Assembly (NCBI GenBank): GCA_012798745.1
Contig: JAAZMQ010000105.1
Coordinates: 1-21,063 of the forward strand
Reading direction: 5' to 3'
DNA from: Bacteroidales bacterium
GTDB lineage: Bacteria > Bacteroidota > Bacteroidia > Bacteroidales > Dysgonomonadaceae
DNA length: 21,063 bases
Both the position numbers and the translations under genes were made by a program. Below are positions 13,632 through 21,063 of the stretch, piece after piece. A model generated the notes under the pieces. The model was not told the origin of the DNA. It made no database searches and was given only the letters and a program-made list of their open reading frames with translations. The stretch's first letter is position 1; each line of letters begins with the position of its first letter.

Positions 13632-16481
13632 ATGGAAATGGAACATTTTAAAACCCGACATATCGGGATCGACCCGTCCGAAATGGAAAAAATGCTTGAA
13701 ATCATCGGCGTTTCCAACATAGACGAATTAATCGATCAAACTATTCCACGCGATATCCGCCTTAGCAAACCCTTGTCACTTCCCAAAGCGCTATCGGAAC
13801 AAGAATATGCAGAAGAAGTAGCACACTTGGCTTCCAAAAACAAGGTATGTGCCTCGTATATCGGCATGGGATGGTACGATACAGTGACACCGGCCGTAAT
13901 TTACCGTAACGTATTCGAAAATCCGGTTTGGTATACCTCGTATACACCCTATCAGTCTGAAATTTCACAAGGACGACTCGAAGCGCTGTTGAATTTTCAG
14001 ACGATGGTGAGCAACCTCACAGCCCTTCCATTGGCTAACTCGTCGTTGCTCGACGAAGCCACAGCAGCAGCCGAAGCCGCTAACATGATGTATGCTTTAT
14101 GTTCGCGCAACAAAGCAAAAAAAAATGCCGACACCCTGTTTGTCGACGAACATATTTTTCCACAAACTCTATCCGTATTGCGTACCCGCATGCGCTATAC
14201 AGGCAAAAATATCGTGGTAGGTGATTATAAAACCGCCACTTTAGACGATAAATTTTTTGGGGCTATTGTACAATATCCCAATAGCGACGGCAATGTGGAA
14301 GATTATCGTCTCTTCGTGGAAAAAGCTCATGCCGTAGATTGCAAAGTAGCTGTGGCTACCGACTTATTGGCACTTGTCATGCTCATTCCACCGGGAGAAT
14401 GGGGCGCCGACATTGCTTTCGGCAGCAGCCAACGTTTTGGCATTCCCATGTTTTACGGGGGACCTTCGGCTGCTTTCTTTGCTACCCGCGACGAGTACAA
14501 ACGGTTTGTACCGGGACGCATCATCGGCATTTCAAAAGATGCTTACGGGAAAAAAGCATTCCGCATGGCCTTACAAACACGCGAGCAACACATCAAACGC
14601 GAAAAAGCCACCTCAAACATTTGTACGGCACAAGCATTGCTGGCAACAATGTCGTCGTTCTACGCTGTTTATCACGGTCCCGATGGGTTAAAGAAAATTG
14701 CCGAACGGGTGCATTCCATTGCTTCGCTCATAGCCGATGAACTAACGGCAATGGGATACAAACAACTCAACTCGAGTTATTTCGATACCTTAAAAATAAA
14801 ACTTCCTCCCACTATTTCACAAAAAGACATTCGAAACAATGCCGAAATAAGAAACATCAATCTGCGTTATTTCAAATCGGGAGAAATCGGCATCAGCATC
14901 GACGAAACCACCAACAGTTATCGGGCACACGAATTGTTGGCTGTTTTTGCAATGGCTGCCGGCAGCTCCAAAGTGTTTATGATTGACGATCTGCCCCAAA
15001 AAATAACCCTTACTCAGGAACAGCTTCGTACTTCAAAATTCCTTACGCATCCGGTCTTTAACAACTACCACACCGAGACCGAAATGATGCGTTATATTAA
15101 ACGCCTCGAAAGAAAAGACATTTCGCTGGCACATTCGATGATTCCCTTAGGATCGTGCACAATGAAGCTGAATGCAGCATCGGAATTATTGCCGCTGGGC
15201 TATGCTGGTTTTCAAAAAATACATCCTTTTGCACCCATTGAACAGGTACAGGGCTATCACGAAATGATAGAAGAATTGAAATTGATGTTGGCGGAAATAA
15301 CCGGTTTACCCGGCGTCAGCCTCCAACCCAATTCGGGAGCAGCAGGAGAATATGCAGGGCTCATTGTGATAGCAAGCTATCTGAAAAGCATGGACCAAGA
15401 GCATCGCAAAATTGTGCTTATTCCGGCATCGGCACACGGAACCAATTTTGCCAGCGCAGTGCAGGCCGGTTATACGCCTATCGTGGTTGCATGCGACGAA
15501 AAAGGCAATGTGGATCTCAACGATTTGCGTAATAAAGCGGAAGAACACAACAATAATTTAGCAGCTTTCATGATTACCTATCCTTCTACTCACGGCATTT
15601 TCGAAACAAAAATCAAGGAAATGTGCCGCATCATCCACGAGGCCGGAGGTCAGGTATATATGGATGGCGCCAACATGAATGCACAGGTAGGAATTACCAA
15701 TCCCGGAACAATTGGTGCCGATGTTTGTCATCTTAATCTCCACAAAACGTTTGCCATACCGCATGGTGGAGGCGGTCCCGGCGTAGGTCCGATCTGCGTG
15801 GCCGAACATTTGATCCCTTTTCTTCCCGGCCATCCGGTAATGTTCGAAAGCGATCTGAATACGGTGTCCGCTGCACCTTATGGAAGTGCCGGAGTATTGC
15901 AAATTGCCTATGCTTATATAAAAATGATGGGTGCCGACGGACTGACCGAAGCAACCAAAGTGGCTATTCTCAATGCCAATTACCTTGCCGAAAAGCTAAA
16001 AGACACGTATGGCATTGTATATCGTGGAGCCAACGGAAGAGTAGGCCACGAACTCATCCTGGAATGTCGAAAAATAAAAGAAATTTCGGGCGTTACCGAA
16101 ACCGATATTGCCAAACGGCTGATGGACTATGGTTTTCATGCCCCTACCCTTTCGTTCCCTGTTCACGGCACACTCATGGTCGAACCTACCGAAAGTGAAA
16201 GCCTTGCCGAGCTGGATCGATTTGTAGCAGCCATGAACAGCATCTATAAGGAAATCATGGAGATAGTAGAAGGCACATATCCTGCTGACGACAACGTGCT
16301 GGTAAATGCGCCCCATCCCGAATATGAATGCGTAGCGAACGAATGGAAGCATGTTTATCCACGAAGCAAAGCAGTCTATCCCTTACCTTATGTGGCAGAA
16401 AACAAATTCTGGATTAATGTTGCCCGCATCGACGATGCTTACGGCGATCGTAATTTGGTAGCTTGTTTGTGCGAAGATTAG
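13632..16481 (+). CDS. gcvP: Glycine dehydrogenase (decarboxylating), P-protein of the glycine cleavage system
   Basis: PLP-dependent P-protein that decarboxylates glycine and passes the aminomethyl group to lipoyl H-protein, in the cytoplasm. Length 949 aa, the full single-chain form (E. coli about 957). N-terminal half starts FKTRHIGIDPSEMEKML; the C-terminal half holds LGSCTMKLNA, the STHGIFE segment, and the PLP lysine in LNLHKTFAIPHGGGGPG, which I count as Lys705. The two homologous halves are both intact. The T, H and L proteins are not in the window, so the system is split in this genome. The MBL-fold gene precedes it by 39 bases. An in-frame ATG six bases later (13638) is an alternative start. 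No glycine-riboswitch-like leader fits in the short gap. Confidence 0.97.
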   Translation: MEMEHFKTRHIGIDPSEMEKMLEIIGVSNIDELIDQTIPRDIRLSKPLSLPKALSEQEYAEEVAHLASKNKVCASYIGMGWYDTVTPAVIYRNVFENPVWYTSYTPYQSEISQGRLEALLNFQTMVSNLTALPLANSSLLDEATAAAEAANMMYALCSRNKAKKNADTLFVDEHIFPQTLSVLRTRMRYTGKNIVVGDYKTATLDDKFFGAIVQYPNSDGNVEDYRLFVEKAHAVDCKVAVATDLLALVMLIPPGEWGADIAFGSSQRFGIPMFYGGPSAAFFATRDEYKRFVPGRIIGISKDAYGKKAFRMALQTREQHIKREKATSNICTAQALLATMSSFYAVYHGPDGLKKIAERVHSIASLIADELTAMGYKQLNSSYFDTLKIKLPPTISQKDIRNNAEIRNINLRYFKSGEIGISIDETTNSYRAHELLAVFAMAAGSSKVFMIDDLPQKITLTQEQLRTSKFLTHPVFNNYHTETEMMRYIKRLERKDISLAHSMIPLGSCTMKLNAASELLPLGYAGFQKIHPFAPIEQVQGYHEMIEELKLMLAEITGLPGVSLQPNSGAAGEYAGLIVIASYLKSMDQEHRKIVLIPASAHGTNFASAVQAGYTPIVVACDEKGNVDLNDLRNKAEEHNNNLAAFMITYPSTHGIFETKIKEMCRIIHEAGGQVYMDGANMNAQVGITNPGTIGADVCHLNLHKTFAIPHGGGGPGVGPICVAEHLIPFLPGHPVMFESDLNTVSAAPYGSAGVLQIAYAYIKMMGADGLTEATKVAILNANYLAEKLKDTYGIVYRGANGRVGHELILECRKIKEISGVTETDIAKRLMDYGFHAPTLSFPVHGTLMVEPTESESLAELDRFVAAMNSIYKEIMEIVEGTYPADDNVLVNAPHPEYECVANEWKHVYPRSKAVYPLPYVAENKFWINVARIDDAYGDRNLVACLCED

Positions 16482-16601
16482 ATTAACAAAAAGAGAGTAT
16501 TTTTACTGTTTTTTATGTGTGGTAACCCCTAAAAGTTGAACAACAGATAGGGTATTCGCCTTTTCACTTTGAAAATCTCTCTTTGAAAATTTTTTAACCC
16601 G

Positions 16602-16618
16602 CGTCGGATTTTCCGACG
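16602..16618 (+). terminator. Hairpin 3' of gcvP
   Basis: CGTCGGA-TTT-TCCGACG, 7-base perfect arms with a 3-base loop, 121 bases after the gcvP stop. The following TATATAAAAATT is not a proper U-tract, so this is a possible but weak terminator for gcvP. Confidence 0.4.
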
Positions 16619-16851
16619 TATATAAAAATTATAATTTACTCCTATCTCAACAATATTCTTTAACAAAAGAAACGGTTTTCTGTGAAATTAAGACCGGTTT
16701 TATGCAAAAAACTCCGTTTTTTGCCCGTCGGATTTTTAGAAATAGGATAGTGTTTCTCTGTATCTCTCGTTGGAAAATTCGACGGAGGAATATAGTTGGT
16801 TAGTGTTAACCCGCCTTTTCCGCAAAAGGATAAAATTTTCGTGCACGCATG

Positions 16852-16888
16852 AAAAAAAGCTGTCTCAAAAAACAAAATTTGAGACAGC
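16852..16888 (-). terminator. Strong intrinsic terminator of the right-hand sugar operon (bidirectional)
   Basis: GCTGTCTCAAA (16859-16869) pairs perfectly with TTTGAGACAGC (16878-16888) around an 8-base loop. On the minus strand the stem is followed directly by seven Ts (16858-16852). On the plus strand CTCTTTATCTTTTT follows, so it can also end gcvP readthrough. It lies 37 bases after the TIM-barrel stop. Confidence 0.85.
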
Positions 16889-16925
16889 CTCTTTATCTTT
16901 TTATAATAATACAAATTTCTCCTCA

Positions 16926-17840
16926 CTATTGAGCATTCCGGGAATAGTCTGCTTTCACAAATGGGCTGTTAATTAGGTAATCATAGCTCATTTTTATGCT
17001 TTCAAAAGGAGAATAATCGTATTTTTCCACTTCTACTATAATGTATTTAGCGCCGGCTTTATCGATATTGTTGAAAATAGCGTCAAAACCTACCATTCCG
17101 CTCTGTCCGAGTTCTTTTTCGTCCTTTATATGGAGCAATTCAAAGCGACCCGGATATTTTTTAAAATACTCTACCGGACTTTTACCTCCCCTTACCGTCC
17201 AATACACATCCATCTGGAAAAAGACTTTCGAAGGATCGGTATTGTTCAGCATGTAATCATACATGGTCTGCCCTTCAATCTCAATAAATTCAAAATTATG
17301 ATTATGATAGCCAAAACGAAGTCCTGCGGCGTTACATTTTTCGCCAATCTGATTGAAATAATCACAATACGATTTCAAATCGGCCAATGTCTTTGGAGTT
17401 GGAATCCATGGAACCACAAGATATTTCATTCCTGCAGCTTTATGAGCAGCAATAGCTTCATCCCACCATTTCCACACCTCTTCCCAGTTGGTTTGAGCAA
17501 CATTTTCAGCTAAAGGTCTTCCTGCATGCGAGGAAAGAACTTCCATGCCTACATTCTCAATTTCCGCTTTAAATTCTTTAGGTTCTAAACCATAAAATTT
17601 ACCATCTGCATATCCTGCAGCTTCTATTCCTGTATATCCGATTTCTGCAACTTTTGCAATAGTCCCTTTAAAATCGGAATTAATATCGTCGCGTACGGAG
17701 TAAAGTTGCAAATAAATTTTTTTGTCTATTTTGGCACTATCACCATTTTGAGCAATTTTTGCTCCCTGTTTTTGATTGCAACTCATCATTAATGCACTTC
17801 CAATTAGTGCACAAATCAATAAAAAAGATTGTTTTTTCAT
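16926..17840 (-). CDS. Sugar phosphate isomerase/epimerase-type TIM-barrel lipoprotein
   Basis: A 304-aa protein of the xylose isomerase-like / AP-endonuclease-2 TIM-barrel superfamily. It has a lipoprotein signal (MKKQSFLL, core, LMMS before Cys21), so it is exported and membrane-anchored, unlike cytoplasmic sugar isomerases. Motifs: LQLYSVRDDI at about 49-58, EIGYTGIEAAGY near 70-80, VLSSHAG, KYLVVPWIP, FGYHNHNFEF, FFQMDVYW, LLHIKDEKE and IIVEVEKYDY. The Glu, Asp and two His residues in these strand ends are the usual divalent-metal ligands. In exported 3-keto-glycoside clusters such proteins act as lyases or hydratases on the oxidised sugar; this is family-context inference. It is the last gene before a strong terminator and follows a second TIM barrel after 129 bases. 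Confidence 0.86.
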   Translation of the reverse strand: MKKQSFLLICALIGSALMMSCNQKQGAKIAQNGDSAKIDKKIYLQLYSVRDDINSDFKGTIAKVAEIGYTGIEAAGYADGKFYGLEPKEFKAEIENVGMEVLSSHAGRPLAENVAQTNWEEVWKWWDEAIAAHKAAGMKYLVVPWIPTPKTLADLKSYCDYFNQIGEKCNAAGLRFGYHNHNFEFIEIEGQTMYDYMLNNTDPSKVFFQMDVYWTVRGGKSPVEYFKKYPGRFELLHIKDEKELGQSGMVGFDAIFNNIDKAGAKYIIVEVEKYDYSPFESIKMSYDYLINSPFVKADYSRNAQ

Positions 17841-17959
17841 TTTGTAAATATTTTTGCAATTTATTTTTTTGATGAATAATATTTAATATATCAACTCGCT
17901 TATTTCTATGTGTTTTAAACAAAACATTCCATCTGATACTCACGAATGTGCTTTAAAAC

Positions 17960-17976
17960 GGAATACTTTTTATTCC
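17960..17976 (-). other. Small hairpin overlapping the TIM-barrel stop codon
   Basis: GGAATA (17960-17965) and TATTCC (17971-17976) flank a 5-base loop and overlap the stop codon of the preceding TIM-barrel gene. On the minus strand GTTTTAAA follows. It might attenuate transcription between the two TIM-barrel genes or mark mRNA processing; the evidence is slight. Confidence 0.3.
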
Positions 17977-18887
17977 ATCAGCGCTTTTCTGCAATAATTC
18001 ACACATTTGATCACTTCTTTCACTGCATCAGAACCTTGAGGAATCTCATACTCGAGTTCGATATCGCAATAAATGGGCCATTTGTTTTTCTTTATCAATT
18101 GCAACATTTCCTTAATAGGAGTCTCCCCCTTTCCAAACTCCACATTTTTATTAGGTTCTACTGCTTTTGGCCCTGTTTTATCTTTAATATGTATGCTAAT
18201 AATCCGTTCGTGAAGCCGCTGAATCAAATCACACGGATTTAATCCCGTCACACCGTAGTAATGACCTGCATCAAAGTTCAACATAATCATAGGCCCATAA
18301 GCCAGAATCTTATCAAAACTGAACTTAGGGTCTGCCGGCTGAAAATGATTGTGAAATATTACATATAATTGGTGTTTTTCGGCAAAAGGTTCCATTCGTT
18401 TAGCAGCTTCTTCCGATATTTCCATTGAAATACCTTTAGCACCCAAAACTTTAGCAACATTGAAAGCATAGTCGATTTCTTCATCAGACCATGTATGATT
18501 TCCGAGTTTCAAAATATGAATTTCGACCCCCTTGTTGTCAAACATTTTCCGAACCTCCTTAAATATATCCATTGATGCCGAAGTACGCCATTTTTTTAAT
18601 ACCTCACGATCTCTGCTCTTAGGAATCCCGGCATATTCTTCAACCGGTTCACCCATTAATTCCACAGAATTTATTCCGGATTGCACAATATATTCAAGTA
18701 TGGCTGGAAGTGACTGATCGGGCATACTCCGATAACTATATGTTATTGTACCTATTTGAACTCCTTCAAACTTGGAGTTTGGCTTATCTTTGGCAAAACT
18801 GACCAACTGAGTACAAAAAATAGATAAAAACAAAATTGTCAATTTTTTTGCCCATCCATTTTTCTTTACATCATTATGTTTATTCAT
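17970..18887 (-). CDS. Sec-exported sugar isomerase/epimerase-like TIM-barrel protein
   Basis: A 305-aa xylose isomerase-like TIM barrel. I start it at 18887 (MNKHNDVKKNG) since that gives a Sec signal peptide (basic start, then LTILFLSIFC, cleavage near SFAKD); the longer frame from 18977 would add 30 residues from inside the upstream gene. The ATG lies 19 bases after the dehydrogenase stop. Motifs: GTITYSYRSMP, SVELMGEP, IHILKLGNHTW, VLGAKGISMEI, YVIFHNHFQ, IMLNFDAGHYYGV, RIISIHIKDKTGP and YCDIELEYE, with Glu, His, Asp and Glu metal ligands. No lipobox, so probably soluble in the periplasm, in contrast with the paired lipoprotein. Role in 3-keto-sugar cleavage is inferred from neighbours. 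Confidence 0.86.
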   Translation of the reverse strand: MNKHNDVKKNGWAKKLTILFLSIFCTQLVSFAKDKPNSKFEGVQIGTITYSYRSMPDQSLPAILEYIVQSGINSVELMGEPVEEYAGIPKSRDREVLKKWRTSASMDIFKEVRKMFDNKGVEIHILKLGNHTWSDEEIDYAFNVAKVLGAKGISMEISEEAAKRMEPFAEKHQLYVIFHNHFQPADPKFSFDKILAYGPMIMLNFDAGHYYGVTGLNPCDLIQRLHERIISIHIKDKTGPKAVEPNKNVEFGKGETPIKEMLQLIKKNKWPIYCDIELEYEIPQGSDAVKEVIKCVNYCRKALME

Positions 18888-18906
18888 AATCTTTAAATTA
18901 ATTAAT

Positions 18907-20250
18907 TTACAACGAATAAGGTCTTCTGTACTGATAATGATATAATCGATGAGCTGCGGCTTCGACATCATCACCAAAACTCAAAGTTACCGGATCCCAT
19001 TTAACCGGCCGCTGCAGTTCTGTGGCAATATTAGCGATGCAACAAAGTGTGTTTGTGCTGCATCCGGCTTCAACCGGTGCAATCGGATTTTTTCGCGATC
19101 GGACTGCATCAATAAAATTCTGCATGTGTGGGGAACTTACCTCGTATTGACCTTCCCCAATTTTTTGCTCCTGTTTTTTCAACAAAGAAGGATCCGAACA
19201 TTCGATATAACCACGAGCTACTTTTATCCATCCTTTACTGCCATTGAAACGAATGCCCTTAGCTTCAAGATCATCTTCTTTAAAAGGCTGCTCCGTCATT
19301 ACTATCCCGTTAATATATTTCATGGTCAAATATTCGGTTCCGTTATATCCTTTCGGAATAAACTCACAAGGACCTGAGCCATCCATTCCGATGGCTGCCT
19401 GGGCTATATCAAACATATGAGCTCCCCAATCAGCAGTATAACCATTACCCGTTTCTCGATACCAACGCCATGCACCCCATAATTTTTCGTCTTGTTCCGG
19501 TTTAAGGGAAATGGGAGGACAAAGATCCGGATGGTAATGGATTTTCGGATCGTTCAGCGGTCCCATCCATTTGTTCCAATTTAATGTTGAAGGAACAGGT
19601 TGCTCAGGTAAATCAAACGGTTTTGGGGGATCACCTACCCGTGCATAAATAGATTCTATATGACCGATTGCACCTTCACGAACCAAGGCAATGGCTGTTT
19701 GAAACTCTTTACTCGAGCGTTGTTGGCTTCCAACTTGTAAAACACGGCTATTTTGACGTACTGCCTTTACAATTTCCAACCCTTCGCGAATGGTATATGC
19801 GAGAGGTTTTTGTAGATAAATATCCTTCCCGGCCCTACACGCATCAATGGCAACCAATGCATGCCAATGGTCCGGTGTAGCTATTGATACAGCATCAATA
19901 TCGCGACGTTCAAGTAAGTCTTCATAAAATTCATACATATCGCAACGTTGCGCCATACCCTGCGATTTCTGCCACGCTTCTACTTTATTCTTAAAACGTT
20001 CACGTTTCAATTGATCGACATCAGCACAAGCAACCACTTGTACACCCGGACATTCAGAAAAACTATAAAAATCGGAAACCCCTTGACGACCGACTCCGAT
20101 GAAACCCAGAACAACCCTATCGCTTGGTGGTATCCGTTTACCATCGGCCATCCGCCAACTTGGAAGAATAGTTAATCCCGCCAATCCCAACGCCGAATAG
20201 CCTAAAAACTGACGTCTATTTATTACTTTTTTTTCCTTTTCACTTCTCAT
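18907..20250 (-). CDS. Gfo/Idh/MocA family oxidoreductase, Tat-exported
   Basis: A 447-aa NAD(P)-dependent dehydrogenase with a Tat signal: NRRQFLG at 11-17 followed by an Ala/Gly/Leu core to about residue 30. The Rossmann loop GFIGVGRQG is at 49-57, CADVDQ at 75-80, ATPDHWHA at 124-131, and LQKPLAYT at 146-153 with the catalytic Lys148; Q replaces the common E, as in the left-hand homolog. The second domain contains ETGNGYTADWGAHMFDIAQ, whose ADWGAH supplies the conserved active-site His. The length, long for the family, and WGAWRWYRETG fit the exported Bacteroidetes subgroup. It likely oxidises C3 of a glycoside with tightly bound cofactor. The next gene starts 19 bases later; a 19-bp inverted repeat separates it from the upstream DUF1080 gene. 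Confidence 0.92.
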   Translation of the reverse strand: MRSEKEKKVINRRQFLGYSALGLAGLTILPSWRMADGKRIPPSDRVVLGFIGVGRQGVSDFYSFSECPGVQVVACADVDQLKRERFKNKVEAWQKSQGMAQRCDMYEFYEDLLERRDIDAVSIATPDHWHALVAIDACRAGKDIYLQKPLAYTIREGLEIVKAVRQNSRVLQVGSQQRSSKEFQTAIALVREGAIGHIESIYARVGDPPKPFDLPEQPVPSTLNWNKWMGPLNDPKIHYHPDLCPPISLKPEQDEKLWGAWRWYRETGNGYTADWGAHMFDIAQAAIGMDGSGPCEFIPKGYNGTEYLTMKYINGIVMTEQPFKEDDLEAKGIRFNGSKGWIKVARGYIECSDPSLLKKQEQKIGEGQYEVSSPHMQNFIDAVRSRKNPIAPVEAGCSTNTLCCIANIATELQRPVKWDPVTLSFGDDVEAAAHRLYHYQYRRPYSL

Positions 20251-20325
20251 AAAATACTTTTTAAAACTTTAATTGATCTTTGCACAAGCCTCACTGGAGT
20301 TCACAAACTTCAAGCCAAATAAAGA

Positions 20326-20403
20326 ATTCGAGTCACTGAAAATCATTGTCTTAAGTAAAAGTAATGTATTTATTTACAAAAACGGATTTTCAGTGACTCG
20401 AAT
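20326..20403 (-). repeat. 19-bp perfect inverted repeat with 40-base loop, upstream of the dehydrogenase gene
   Basis: ATTCGAGTCACTGAAAATC (20326-20344) is matched exactly by its reverse complement at 20385-20403. It begins 13 bases after the DUF1080 stop codon and ends 75 bases before the dehydrogenase start. On the minus strand the stem is followed by TCTTTATTTGGC, only a partial U-tract. It could be a terminator or stability hairpin that lets the DUF1080 gene be expressed above the genes behind it, or a small mobile-repeat relic; no flanking direct repeat was found. Confidence 0.75.
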
Positions 20404-20416
20404 ATAACAATATCAA

Positions 20417-21063
20417 TCAATCTAAAATTTTGATCTTGATATTCCTAAACCATACATCATCGCCGTGATCTTGTAATCCGATATAACCTTCACGATCCGG
20501 ATCACCCACATTGATAATGCCATCCATACCCTTAAATTTGCTATCTTCTACCATCTTCCTCCATTCGTCCGTCCACAAATGGCATTCCAAAACATTTTCA
20601 CCATTTTGTTTATGAACAACGGTTCCTTTGTATACCAAAATGCCACCGGTATTCCATTCGCCTGCCGGTTTTGCATTTTGTGGAACAGCAGGAAGAATAT
20701 CGTACAACGAAGCCGACTGGCGATTGCCGTTCTTTCCCAATTTGGCATCAGGATGCCTTTCGTTATCTAAAATCTGATATTCGAGAGCTGTCTTCCAAAT
20801 GGGTTCACCTGGAATCTCTTGCGCCAAATAGAAAACACCGCTGTTGGCACCCGGGGACACCTTCCATTCAAAACTCAATTCAAAATCTCTGAATTTGCGA
20901 TCGTAAATAATATCGCCACCATCTTCAGAACCGGCTTCTCCACGACCTGAACCTTGAATTTTAATGGCACCGTCTTCAATCGTCCAGGCTTTTGGAATAT
21001 CCTGGCGGTTATAGCCACGCCATCCCTCAAAATTTTCTCCGTTGAAAAGCACACTCCAATCCG
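20417..21063 (-). CDS. DUF1080 (3-keto-disaccharide hydrolase family) protein, partial (N-terminus outside window)
   Basis: The frame stays open to the right edge; the GTG at 21052 is internal, because the preceding in-frame residues DWS fit the domain start (DWSVLFNGENFEGW). The 215 or so residues present cover practically the entire DUF1080 domain: FNGENFEGW, AWTIEDGAIKI, DFELSFEWKVSPGANSGVFY, LEYQILDNERH, SASLYDIL, PAGEWNTGGI, then IGLQDHGDDVWFRNIKI. A signal peptide should lie beyond the window. Compared with the left-hand DUF1080 protein it carries a longer loop, DEWRKMVEDSKFKGMDG, before the last strands. It is the first visible gene of the operon-like series DUF1080, dehydrogenase, two TIM barrels. 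Expected activity: hydrolysis of a 3-keto-glycoside. Confidence 0.88.
   Translation of the reverse strand, partial: DWSVLFNGENFEGWRGYNRQDIPKAWTIEDGAIKIQGSGRGEAGSEDGGDIIYDRKFRDFELSFEWKVSPGANSGVFYLAQEIPGEPIWKTALEYQILDNERHPDAKLGKNGNRQSASLYDILPAVPQNAKPAGEWNTGGILVYKGTVVHKQNGENVLECHLWTDEWRKMVEDSKFKGMDGIINVGDPDREGYIGLQDHGDDVWFRNIKIKILD

Larger units (their letters stand above)
16482..16925. other. 444-bp intergenic region between convergent gcvP and TIM-barrel gene
   Basis: No credible gene. It contains the hairpin at 16602-16618, several GTCGGA/TCCGAC words (16603-16608, 16612-16617, 16727-16732, plus a near match around 16779-16784) and the terminator at 16852-16888. Bases 16516-16545 (TGTGTGGTAACCCC then TAAAAGTTGAACAA) resemble the TGACCCC-AAAAGTTG ends of IS3-family elements, but no partner end or transposase is present. 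An 88-codon minus frame here is composition-driven. Confidence 0.6.

Noticed and set aside
14339..14740. Two overlapping plus-strand frames of 133 and 105 codons inside gcvP
   Set aside because: gcvP is intact in its own frame with conserved motifs; the alternatives are Cys/Arg/His-rich noise.
16660..16926. 88-codon minus-strand frame between gcvP and the TIM-barrel gene
   Set aside because: It runs through the terminator stem, has Lys/Phe-rich low-complexity sequence and no ribosome site.
18888..18977. 30-residue N-terminal extension of the Sec-type TIM barrel
   Set aside because: It overlaps the dehydrogenase coding end and would bury the signal peptide; the ATG at 18887 is preferred.

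Overview
The window looks like chromosomal DNA of a member of the Bacteroidales (Bacteroidetes). Supporting this are Bacteroidetes-typical families (DUF5686 outer-membrane barrel, DUF3467 protein, DUF1080 lipoprotein), start codons that mostly lack a Shine-Dalgarno sequence, AT-rich spacers, and several TAnnTTTG boxes (the Bacteroides-type -7 element) upstream of genes. A Dysgonomonadaceae- or Porphyromonadaceae-like organism is my guess; the sequence does not settle the genus.

Layout. Left edge (1-1662, minus strand): a DUF1080 lipoprotein followed by a Tat-exported Gfo/Idh/MocA oxidoreductase that runs off the window. At 2050-3387 is a secreted clan GH-A-like glycoside hydrolase, with two 91-bp near-identical repeats placed about 30 nt after the stop codons of two successive genes. 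From 3598 to 10406, all on the minus strand, comes a housekeeping block: class II fructose-bisphosphate aldolase, a DUF5686 barrel protein, tsaD, glnS and a TPR protein. Intrinsic terminators separate the aldolase, the barrel gene and tsaD. From 10745 to 16481, on the plus strand, are a DUF3467 protein, a possible 43-aa membrane peptide, a DUF3298-type lipoprotein overlapping rsmG by one base, an MBL-fold hydrolase and gcvP. From 16926 to the right edge, on the minus strand, is an operon-like series read in the order DUF1080 (partial), Gfo/Idh/MocA, TIM-barrel 1, TIM-barrel 2 (lipoprotein), ended by a strong terminator.

How the genes work together. Both ends encode the enzyme classes of the exported 3-keto-glycoside route: a dehydrogenase oxidises a sugar hydroxyl, after which TIM-barrel and DUF1080 proteins cleave the activated glycoside. 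All members whose N-terminus is visible carry a Tat, Sec or lipoprotein signal, so the chemistry is probably in the periplasm or at the cell surface. The GH-A-like enzyme at 2050-3387 could feed or complement this route. The central genes serve translation (glnS, tsaD, rsmG), glycolysis (aldolase) and one-carbon metabolism (gcvP) and look ordinary.

No tRNA, rRNA, CRISPR array, complete insertion sequence or prophage gene was found. Four supplied reading-frame starts were revised: glnS (6777), the lipoprotein (11308), the MBL protein (12948) and the Sec-exported TIM barrel (18887). Two genes are cut by the window edges (1-605 and 20417-21063).
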